Below, in pieces: positions 25,101 to 37,100 of a DNA stretch of 64,000 bases; position 1 is the first letter of the stretch; each line of letters opens with the position of its first letter. Below the pieces are notes generated by a model. The model saw only the letters and a program-made list of their open reading frames with translations, was not told where the DNA came from and did not search any database. The position numbers were made by a program, and so were the translations under genes. Source of the DNA: Cylicocyclus nassatus (lineage: Eukaryota; Nematoda; Chromadorea; Rhabditida; Strongylidae); NCBI GenBank assembly GCA_958299035.1, contig CATQJL010000112.1, forward strand, positions 41,792,833 through 41,856,832, in the 5' to 3' direction.

Positions 25101-28100
25101 TTTCGCTCTCGCGCTGTGTTTACAGTTTTCGGCTACGCTCTTTCACGTATACCAACGCGTTTCTTTTCTAACAAATTTTTTTGAACGGTGTTAATGGCTC
25201 CAAAAAAGTAGGTATACCTTACAGTTACCTTTAGGAGTGATTATCGGATTTTGGTATGAAGTCTACTGAAACGACAAAAGAAAGGAGTTCTACCAATTAG
25301 AATAATCTGTTCGTAGGGATAAAATGCCTTGCGAATCATGCATGCACTGTGGCATAGAAAAAAGGACTTTTGCCTTCAACATGTCAATCAATTTCTCCGA
25401 TTAGAGTTTCAAAATCTCAGAATCACGTAGCTTACTAGCGCCTAAGCAATAGTAGGTTTCAAATTTATTCAGGCTAGCTTTAACTGATAGATAGTGCTAA
25501 ATCTTGTTCAAAACAAATCACCATAAAAGTTCTCATCAATTTTTGAAAACTTTCAACAGTTGATAAATAAAGGCCCATTCCCTTTCTGCAAAAAGGAATT
25601 ACCAAAGTTTGTTTGTATTGTACCAGCGGCTACTGGACAGATAATTGAGTGAAAGCTTTGAAATACTTTAGATTTTGGTGAGCGTGATTGGATCACATCT
25701 GCTGTGACCTACATCTTAGTCACCGTTTTATTGATATCTCCGGCTATTAGTCCTAAGCATGTTTCTGATAATACAGCCAGGTGAATAGTACAATACTCTT
25801 ATGGAAAGAGTGTGCCCACTACTGGTACCTGTTTTTGAAACCAATGTCAGGACATGCGCAACTCTCGCAACGGCCATTGTTATCTACTGCAACACGAATG
25901 TGTTTTTGCTTACAAATCGGCTCATGATTTACTGTGGAGATCTATCATATGTTTTATATCTCGTTCACTGGCCAGTTATCCTTGCAGTGCGATATTGTTC
26001 GGATTCACAGATGTTAAGCACTACTGGTAGAGCAACCTTCTTCTTTCACTGATTACTGATACAGCATAATTTGATTATGACAGCAACACAGACCTTAACA
26101 TTCTATTCGCTCAACGGGCCAATAGTTTCAATCAAATAGATCAGCTTCTTGAAGATTGTTCGCACCATAGTTGCGATAGGGGGAGTGATGGATCTTACCC
26201 CCTTCACTTTGAGGCCAAACTCCCGATGACCCCCTTCACCTGGGCCGAGGTTGGTATTGTACTCTGAGAATATGATAAAAATCGTCATTAAAAGGTTTTG
26301 CAGGCTAAGTACCTCAAACAACAAGTACACTCATAAATTTACTAAAAAACGATATTTATGTTTATTTATATTATTTTTTTATCCTCGTAGCATTTTCGAG
26401 AGCAGAAAGTGAGGACACAAAATCAGTTAATTTTTGAAGCACATAAAATCCTCATATCTCGCGGCACAGAAGACCTAGAAAAAAGTCGACGGTCTGCGTC
26501 GATTCTCCATGATCTGAGCTTTCGAATGGTATACAGCATGTGAGGGCTTCTTTGCTTCCTGGCTCTAAAAATCATTTGCTCCGGTAACCGATAAAAGCCA
26601 ATACATTGGTGGAGCGGGTTGGAGCAAGCTAATAGTAAATTTCTCCACCCCATTTTTGAAAACTGATTAGTTTTTTCGCCCAGCAACTTATATACCATTC
26701 GAAAGCTCAGGAAAAGGGGATTCGACCTAGACCGTCGAATTCTTTCTAGCCCCCCTCTACCGAAAGATACACCGCATTTTATCTGAAAACATGGTCATTT
26801 TCAACAGCAGATTTCTGCGAAATGAAGACCTAATCACTGCTGATTATCTATCTGTGTTAAAGAGCAAGTCTTTATTAACAAACGTAGACCGTCGACTTTC
26901 TCGTAGCCTTCATTTGGAGAGCAGAAAGTGAGGACACAAAATCAGTTAATTTTTGAAGCACATAAAATCCCTCATATCTCGTGGCACAAAAGACCTAGAA
27001 AAAAGTCGACGGTCTACATCGATTCTCCATGATCTCAGCTTTCGAACGGTATACAGCATGTGAGGGCTTCTTTGCTTCCTGGCTCTAAAAATCATTTGCT
27101 TCGGTGACCCATGAAAGCCAACACATTGTATAGGTCGTCCCAAAAGTTTTTGCGCACGATTTTCAAAAATTCATAACTTTTGATTTTTCCAACCGATTTG
27201 ACTGCTTGCACTTTTATGTGAAAGCGTAAGTCATGCTTTTTATAATGACATCTCAGCTGCTTAGTAATGGACATCTCTTGCATAGATAGAAGCTCAAAAC
27301 CAGAATCACTCAAAATTTGAATTTTTGTGTAGCATAAAAAATCAGAAACTTGCAACAAAAATCGGAGCAATCGGTTTTGTAGGTTTTTTCACAAGCTCTT
27401 TCTAACAGTGCAAAGTTTGCTCCGATTGAGCGTCTCCATGAAAAGTTATGATTTCCGAGCAAGCAATACGAAAAGGCGAGTTTGATTTATCTTGGCATTT
27501 TTCAGGGAAATCATAACTTTTTATGGAAACGCTCAATCGGCGCAAACTTTGCAATGTTAGAAAGAGCTGGTGAAAAAACCTACAGTACTGACTGCTCCGA
27601 TTTTTGTTGCAAGTCTCCGATTTTTTATGACCCTACACAGAAAATTAAAATTTTTACCATTTTTCTTCTATCGCTTCTATCTATGCAAACAGATGACCAT
27701 TACTAAGCAGCTGAAATGTCATTATAAAAAGCATGACTTACCCTTTCACATAAAAGTGAAAGCAGTCAAATCTGTTGGAAAAATCAGAAGTTATGAATTT
27801 TGAAATTCATGCCCAAAAACTTTCTGAACGACCTAATAAGAGCGAGGTAGAGCAAGTTAATAGTAAAAAATGTGCTGTGGATTGACATCGTTATCAGCAC
27901 TAACGAGAACTGAGCGAACGCGTGTATTTGAGCGTGCTTATCATTGTTATATGTCTATGTTTTTTGCTAAAAAAATGCGCTTTTGATTAACAGTTATGCC
28001 ATCATTATTAGCATACACTCAAAAAACTATGGGGGACTGGTGAATTTCCACACCTTCACACAAAAACCCGCCCATTTCTGGAATCCATACTCTGTAAACC

Positions 28101-31100
28101 TAGTGCTGAAGAAGATAACTTTCGTGAAAACGCCTAGACTCACCTAATTGTAGAGAATGGTTGGTTTCAATAAATCAAAAACCCTACGACATTCAGAAGA
28201 ATAACATGTTATTAAAATATCCCTCAATGTTTTGGAAAGGTTGGCAGTTTGAAGAGGAAACGGCAGACAGAATACTTTACAAAATCGCAGATAACTCGCA
28301 TGTGTTCCAGTTCAACAGCGAGGCAGAAGGAGAATCTAACGCCGACGAAAATGTTGTCGACATTGATACAGAGTTGGCAATTGAGCGAAACTCTCTGATT
28401 TCCTGCATAAGGAATCCAAGCAGATTGTCTAGTTTCAACGAGGAAATGTCCAGGAAGTCCTTGCTGATCTTCAGGTTGCTGAAGAATTCAAGGCTGCTAA
28501 ATTCACAAACATGGATATGAACAAAAGGAAGGTGTTAGTACAAAGCATAGTTACTGTACTTAGATCCCGGCTGGAGTGCGAACCCAACTCTGTGCTTTAT
28601 GCTTTTGGAAGTTATTCGCCTTTTGACATTATGACCTACGATATTGAAAAAAAAACAACGCGCAACATAGTACCTCCTTTTTTCGGCTATTCCGCAGATG
28701 CTGTTAAAGAAGAAGTTGAGCAGCTTTCTAATCAACTAACAGAACGTATGCCAGAGGAGGTGAAGCCAGAGTTTGACAAGGCCCAAAAAAAGTATGCACT
28801 ATTTCCTTCCCGTGTTGCGAAAGCATATGCGATCTGGCTCTTTTCCCACTACTTACCGCAAAAATCTGATGGACTTACTAGCAAAGCTAGTTTCCATTCC
28901 GACTAGCACGGCAGAGGTGGAGAAAGAAATTTTCTATCTACTCTGTTATCAGAACACAACGCAGAAGTCGTACAACAATAGAGCATCTAAGCAAATACTT
29001 AAGATTTGTCAACCTTCTACTAAACACATTGTTATCTAAAAACTTCTCAAAGGATTGGTATAAGTGGTCCAGACAGGCTGTTACCGTACGACTTTTTGAA
29101 ATATCCTAAAAAATGGTATGAAGAAACTAGTCACCTACCTGCTGACTTCCTGGTGCTACCAGAGGGTCAGGAAAACATTCACAAAAGCGCTCAGAGAAAA
29201 AGAACGTTTCAAATCCATTTTCGACTCAGAATGCTTTTTCACGCAATTCTACTTCTACTCCGATGACCTTTCGGAGGAAGAAGAAGATTTTTCAGGCAGC
29301 GAACTTGTTGTCGCTGACGTTAGCGATAGTGATATTGTTGATGATGATGTGCAGGAATTGAAGTTGTTCTTAACTTGTTCTTTTGGGATAAACCTTGCTG
29401 CTTTCGTTTTTTGTTGATGCAATGAAACACGAGCGCAAATCTACATAGAATCAATTCTTTTTAATTTTGAATTTCTTTTAAAATTTGAATTTTTTTTTAA
29501 TTTGTGCCTAAATAAGGTGCAAATTAGAGCTCTTCATACCACGCTTTTTTACCTTTTCTCTCTTCCTCCGCCCCCCCCCCCCCCCCAGACTCACATACCC
29601 CCTTCGCCCTGGAAGGTCGGGAACAGCCGAGACCCCCTTCACCTGGGGAGAGCCCGGCTCCTCCTATCGCACCTATGGTTCGCACACAATGTCGATATTT
29701 GATTGCAAATAGCAAAAATCACTCAACAAATTCACGACTTCATTGGTCATTGATTTTCTAACTTACACGGGTAGAGGACATTAGGTCACACGTAAGCTCC
29801 ATACACGCGGACAGCTAGCATAAGGCAGTGATAGTGAAGGCGCGATGTTGCAAGTGTCCGCGCAGGGCGTCCCCTTCGGCGGCCTAATGTCCTCTACCCA
29901 CTTATACTCGTCTTCTAACACATTCCGCAATCTTGACGATCGCGTCATAGATATCAGGAGAACGCTTAATAAGTGTGCAGTAGCCGGAAAATACCAAATG
30001 CTCAATCAGTAAGGATTGAGAAAAGCTGCACATTGGATCTCCCATCTAAGGCGCGGTGAGGTAACCAGATCAAGGTTGGGTGCTCAGAGCGCCATCTGGA
30101 TCAGACAAATAGACCAGGTTAGAGGCCCTTAGTAAACCTCTGTTCAGAGCTTCTTGGGTAAGGACCGGGCTTACGTTCAACGTAGGACGCCTCAACCCGG
30201 CATCCAGTAAGCTATCGATTAGGATGCGCATCGCTTTGAAAATATATTCGTTTCAGTGGCGTACCGAGGGGGGGGGCGCTCCCAAAAAAGGGGGCGTAGC
30301 TGTCGCGCCCCCCCCAAGCCGAAATCCTGGGTACGCCACTGATTCGTTTGTATTTTTAAGAAACCCTCTTGAGCAAGTTTGGTTGAATGATTGAGTGGTT
30401 GGACGTCAACGTGCACAGCCATGGTTGGAGACTGCTAATGGCAAAATAGCATCGTCGGGCTATCTTGATAGCGGTCACTATCACAAAATCGATGACGACT
30501 GCTATCAAGGATATCCCCTGGCAAACGGAGCGATAAAACAAAATTACTATAATTTAACAAGAAATTCTTTGAAAATTGCAATTATCGAAGAATAGATAGA
30601 GAGATAAAATTCTATTCTACTCATTTTAAGAGGCCCAGAAAAAAATAAAGCAGTTTTTGCGTTGGAACATATCTAACAAAGCGATTTATAATCAAGTTCA
30701 AGTAGAAAGCAACTGACTGGGAACGTTACGAAAATGCCTTGATGCGGACGGATTCTTGACAGGGGAATCAGTCCATGACAGAAAAATTCAAAACATGTGA
30801 TTTTAGCAAGTACATGCTCAGTACAATCTCAATCGTATGGTGGCTGTTTGGAGACGGACTCAATTTGAAGATGATATTACTTCGTACAAGTTTTGAGACT
30901 TTCCACGTAACTCTTCGCCAATAATATTTTATGCTTACTCCATATTTAGTGTCAAATTATTAGGTTGATGCAAAAGAAATGGCCGATTTTCCAAGCCTTT
31001 TTTCAGGGCAATTTTTTTCCACTACTTCTTCTTTACAACGGATGTAATATATTGCCGCAAAGCTGTATTCATGCTCTATCTAACGGTGCTTGAAACGGGC

Positions 31101-34100
31101 TCTCACCTTCATCTCTTATAAAGTTACTGAGCTTCAAATAACTGCATCCAAATTCAGAAATTCATTACATCCACTTTTCCGGCCAGAATTCTAGCGCGTA
31201 TCAATGGAATTTCTTCGAAAATTTAGACATTGTATGTAATAGAAATTATCTACATTATGCATACTTAACTGCATTCTTTGAAGTTATCCAGACTGAGATA
31301 TCGGCACCTAAACATGGGTAGCTATTGCGGTCATTTTATGACCCATAATTTTCTTCTGAGAAAGTCAGTCGCCGAAGCTTTGCTCAATTCTGTAAGCATA
31401 GGGCTAGGACACTTATTAACAGTTTTTGCAAAAAACATCCAGCTGTTCAGTACGTAGAAAATCAGAAAATTCTATATTCTGGATTTTGAGGCACACAGAA
31501 AAAATGTTGAAAAAACTGAGAAATTTTAAATTTCAATTTTTTCTTTCTCGCAAACTTTTTTGTCCGAATTCTTTTTATTGTATTTTGTACTACTGGCTTG
31601 CGCCTACAAGATAGGCCACTTATCATTTATACTAAGAAACTTTGAAGGAAGTTATGAATTGTCAAAGACAAGGTTCCCGCAGAATAACCTTTTTTGTCTT
31701 TTAGTTCGTATTTCTCTTCCCGTTTATGGTTTGAGTATAAATAAGTATGCGCTGTATTGCGAGAGGTTTGCCGCTTCTGGTGGTCTTTACCGCATCCAGA
31801 AATGTGGATCTTTTAGAAAGTTATAGCACATCAAAGTGAGAATTCGCAAATCGGCCATTCCTTTTGCATCAACCTAATATTACGTTTTGATTGTAAACGA
31901 GACTTTTCCTTGTTTGGTGTACGATTTTGAAATTTCCCCTCTCCGGCATGGCGCAAGCACGCTGGCACCGTGCCAGCGACATGACAACGGCTAGAACCAG
32001 GGCCCGCCACAAATGGTTTGGTGTCAAACTGGACTTCGTTTTTGAAGTTAAAAGCAAAGCGGATATCGTTTTTACTAGGTCCTGGGAGAAGCGCCGAAAA
32101 AGACGACAAACATGTCAAGTTTTACAAGTTGAACGTGTTCTTTCGCAGGCGCGCGAATTTCAAACGCAGGACTTAAACAAACAAATGGCTTGTTCACAAC
32201 GCACAAACAATCACATTTCTCCGAATTTGGGCTATGTGTATACAATATTACTCCAAACTATGTGTAAAAAGTTTGGAGAACTTATGTGTCCTAAGACCCG
32301 TTTCCGAATTTGTTGGTTTCTAGACCAACACCAAACCAACTAGGTTGGTTCGGAGCATAAATGTCGGAGAGTTCATATAGGTTTTGGACCTTTTCGATTT
32401 GGACGAAGAGAACGCTACAAAATCTATCATATAGCGAAGAGAGCGAATCAAACCATTGCCTTTACTTTTTTTGAGCCAAAAGTAGTGCTATTCTGCGCGT
32501 TGATAGATATCGCGCTCCAATCACATGTGGTGTTCTTGGAACTATGTGGCGAAAAATGCATTGCCGGGTTGTTGAGGCCACAGATTTGGTTGGCCTTAGA
32601 GGTTTTCGACTTCCGAGCACTAAAATGATACTGTACCAGATGGCAGAGCCTTTAATCAACTCGAAATGTTTTCTTTTTGCTTTCTTGTTATACGAGGTAA
32701 CTCAAAGTGCGCATTTATCGTTTTTTTATTGTTATTTTGGTTGAATAAGGGTTACTCTACTGATTTTTACGTCAAGAGAGACTTCGTAAATTTTCGCGAA
32801 GTTATGGGGGACTTCGTTTCCAAAAAAGCTCCAAACCAACGCGTGCCGGGCCCTGGCTAGAACCGAACAAGCAGGCCTACAGCGGCGGCATAGGCAGCAT
32901 GCCGGCGGCCTAACTTGCGAAACGATATCACCCTTGCTTTTTTTCAAAAACGAAGTCCAGCCTGCCAAAGCAAGTGCTCCCTTAAAAGGCGTGGAAAAGC
33001 TTGTACGCAACGAAACATCCTTTTACTGGTTTGTTATGTTTTTCGAGCCGTTTAGGGAAAATATGTAAAAAATTTCTCGATATGAGCTCCGCAAAGGTCT
33101 TGTTGATCTCCCCGCTGCACTACTTCTTTGAAAAGACTCTGTTTCTATGAAGAAAAAATAACGCAGGTAAACATAGTCTCGAGATCCACTAGATCCTTAT
33201 CAATCGAGTATAGAATCTGCTTGATGTTCGAGCAGTTCAATCCTTCTGTAGGCTCCAATTACAGTCTCTTCAAGAGGAAGTGCGTTTGGTATTATTGACT
33301 AGGTCATCAAGGGTGCTGAATACGACAACAAGATTCTGGAAGATCTGCTGGTCTGCAGAAGAGCATCTTGACAATTCGTGCAATGACCTTTCGACGACCA
33401 TAACAGAACTTATTTTGAAAAAGTAGGTTTTTTGGGCGACTTTTATAGAAAGCCAACTTCAAAAGAGTTTCAAAGGAAGTTTTTTGCATAGGCAAACAAA
33501 GATACTATACGCAGTTGGATAAAGACGCATTTCATGAGAAATATCAAAAAAATACTATCACAACTTCCTCGCTCAACTCCACCGCTCGTTTTCTTTTCTC
33601 CACTTAGAAGAACGTGAGGTTTTTGGGAAATACCGTTCAAATCTTCTGCTGAGTGTGCTGCACAAACTTTTCGAAAGAATTCTCGCGCTCATGTTAAGGA
33701 GACTAGATCAACTCTATTCCGAGAGCATGCTAACTTGATGGACCGCATCCCACACGATGATAACAATGGGAGGAAAGATGAAATTTTGTCGGGAGTTTTT
33801 CTCGATTGCTTGCCGGTGAGTAGAGCATGCCTATAATATCAAAAGCAAAGCATCCACTAGCGTTACTACAATGAATTCAACTCGCGCGAGGACTTCTGAC
33901 TGCTAAGGGCTATGCACATCAAAATTACAGCTACACACTCTAACCGTTTCATTTGCCAAGGGAGCCCGTGAGGGCGACAAAGTCTCGCCGAGTCTGCTCA
34001 ACGCGGCCTCGCAGTAGTTGACAGATACACTCAACCACAATGAGAGAGGCTTACAGTTCAAGATCTTCTTTAAAATTTTTGTTCTGTGCGCACTATGTTA

Positions 34101-37100
34101 TTTGAGCAGTATCAATGAAGCAAAAAGATTGAAGGTGCTGGACAAAAAGGGGGAAATCGGATTGCCAATTAGCAGCAGGAAAATCTAGTTTATAGAAAAG
34201 TTTTGACAAGGATATTGAAATAATACTAGGCTGTTCGAAAGTTCTGTCCAATTTTTGATTCCCTTGTGTTTGATTCAGCTATTTTCCCGATTTCGCGCTT
34301 ATTGTGGTACTAGTTGACTTACCCGGCTCCGCCCGGCCCTGTCATTATTATATTCGTAATCAGCGTGCTCGATTACCCCCTTGTGCCAACTCCCAGCCCC
34401 GTAGCTCACATTTTGCAAAAAATCGATAAAATCGATATCGATCGATGAAAAGTAGCCTATGACACCCGCCGGGGCCCGAAGTGTATGTGTGCCAAGTTTG
34501 GTCCGGATCGGTTCAGAAATGGAATTTTCTATTCGGAACATACGTACATACAGACATACATACATACATACATACAGACAGACAGACATACAGACAGACA
34601 AACAGACATTCAGCTTTATATATAAGATTATGAATACCTTTCAAAAGGCCTTCTCTTTCTCTTTCCAAAGCTTTCCAAATCTTGTTGAAATATTATGTTG
34701 TCTCATAAGTTTTTCAATTTTGAATTTTTACCGCAGTAGGTCACATATTTCTCAGTTCTGATTAGAATGCAGGGTACCGTTCGATAGAGCAAATCAACCT
34801 CTATAAGATGATGCGTAAGTGTTAGCACCAGCTTTAGTACATCACGAATCAGAAGCCGAAATCTGAGAACTTTTGGAGCCCGAAAAATGATTTTTTCTAG
34901 GAGTTTGTCGAAAAAAACTTACCAGATCCCAAACACACACATAGTGGTGTGCATATGTGTGAGCGAGTTTGGGATTTGGTAAGTCTTTGTGGGATCAGAA
35001 CACATTCGTATGTGTTGCTGCGTTTGCTTATGTGCTAGAAACCGACAAAACTAAAATCTTCAAGCTTCCAAAAAGCGATGCTGCGCTGATTTTCACACAG
35101 GTAAATCTATACTACAGGCCTTTAATAGGCTGCTGCATGAGTTCTGTCCGTCCTGAATTTTTTGAGTTCACAATATTGTAGTCTTTCAAAATCATCCTTT
35201 TTCAAGATCTTAGTTTCTATGTGTTGAGCGGTTTCTTGGCTATCAGACACGTATTGAGATTTGCGAAAATCCATGCAGGAATTCAAAAACTACACAGCGT
35301 TTTTTTTCAAGCTACCTTTTTTTGACATGGCAATGCTCCCTTATGAGAATTAATACGCATCTTATCCAACAATGAATAGATAGAGAAATAATCGTAGATT
35401 ATTTTGTAACATAAAAGAGCCTATAGGGTCTGCGTTGCCGAGAGATCTTTTTGACCGAGCCAAAAAGAAGCCACTTATTGACCTCGCTTCAGCATATGTG
35501 TGCCTGCCTATTTACGAACTATTTTACAGCTAAGTGAGCGCCAAAAGGAATTGGTGGATGGGGCCTGTAGCTCTTGCTTTACCTTAGCACCTCCGACTTC
35601 GATCTACTCGCAGAAATTTATTACGTGTAAGACATTTATACAAAAAATAAAGATACACAAACGCTGTAAGCACTATCCGATACAGAACTTCTCCCTCTTT
35701 CTAATGGATATGGTTTTATTTAGATTCCCTTAATGTCCGCTTAATAATCAGCAGGGGCCTCCAACCCATGATTTCCACCCATCTTGAGTCTGGCTGTTTT
35801 TAAAATTTCCATTTTCAATTTTTGGAATAACTTCGATCACAGTTAGAAAGAACTAACAAAATGCAATACAATACAGTTTTTTGGCATCTCTAGTTGGCTT
35901 CTCAAAATTCTTGGAAATATTTTTTTGATGCTATCAAGTTCCATATTTGGGCATCCCAATCCTCGCAGAACAATAAACAACTAGCAGCCAAGGTGTCATT
36001 CGACGCAGCTTTTCTCCTCTTTCTGATGGGCCTTTTTCTTCCTGACTTGTATAATATCTGAAGATAAAATCATTGTAACTTTGCTTTCAGACTCGTCCTG
36101 GGTTGCAACCAGAAATTTCGAAATCCAAAATTCGAACCGCTAAACGCCCGTTAGCGCTAAATGATAAGCTGTTTTTAGCGGTCCCCCGAAGACTTGTCAG
36201 TTTTTGAAGCGATCGTTATTTTGCGACTTCGCAAAAGTAAGGGCTTTTGGAAAAATTATTCTAAGAAACTGAAAGGTCAGTTGATGAAGCCAAAAAGTTC
36301 ATTGTATCGCATTTTGTTTGCAACTGTCTATCCAACTGTTATCAAAGTTAGTCCAAAAGTTAAAAATTGGAAATTTTGAGAAATGCCAAACTCAAGATGG
36401 GTAAAAATCACAGGTTGCAGATCCTGCTGATTATTAAACGGACGTCAAGGGAATCTGAATAATTGCATAACCATTAGGAAGTGGAAAAAATTCTGCATCG
36501 GATAGTGCTTCGTTTGTCTATCTTTGAGCATGGGTCTGAAAAACAGCGCGAACTTGCGGACCGACCTGATAGAACAGCTGCTTCAAACATAGGGAAAAAA
36601 ATCAGAAAGAACTCATGCAGCAGCTTCAAAGAATTACAGTTCCTGATTTCCAGCTTTTTATAAGCTAGTTCCCGAGAGTTATTACTTTCAATATATAATA
36701 CTTTAGCAAAAAAGCTAAATTAGGTATTTTTCAAGAATTAGCGCCTCCAGGAAGCTGAAAATTTACCGATCTATTACTGAAAGTATGTAGTATACATTTA
36801 CCCATGTGAAAACAGCGCAGCATGACTTTTTGGAAGCTTGAAAATTTTGGTTTTGTCGGTTGCTAGCACAGAAACAAACAAGCAACGGCACATATGAATG
36901 TTTTCTGTGGAATGTATATGTATGAGCGAGTTTGAAATCTGGTAAGTTTTCTTTCGACAAACTTATAGAAAAATCAATTTTTGGGCTCCAAAAGCTCTCA
37001 GATTTCGGCTTCTGACTCGTAATTTACTGAAGTTGTTGTGAACACTTACGCATCATCTTATAGAGGTTACTTTGCTCTATCGAACGGTACCCTGCATTCT

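Larger units (their letters stand above)
26152..29690 (+). mobile_element. Decayed hAT-like transposon with inverted ends
   Basis: TGTTCGCACCATAGTTGCGA near 26157 is inverted as TCGCACCTATGGTTCGCACA near 29668. Both ends have CCCCCTTCACCTGGG subterminal motifs. The interior holds the transposase remnant at 28161-29417, a duplicated segment (about 26391-26590 and 26905-27128) and an inserted mariner-type element. No matching TSD was found, so the outer limits are tentative. Confidence 0.6.
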
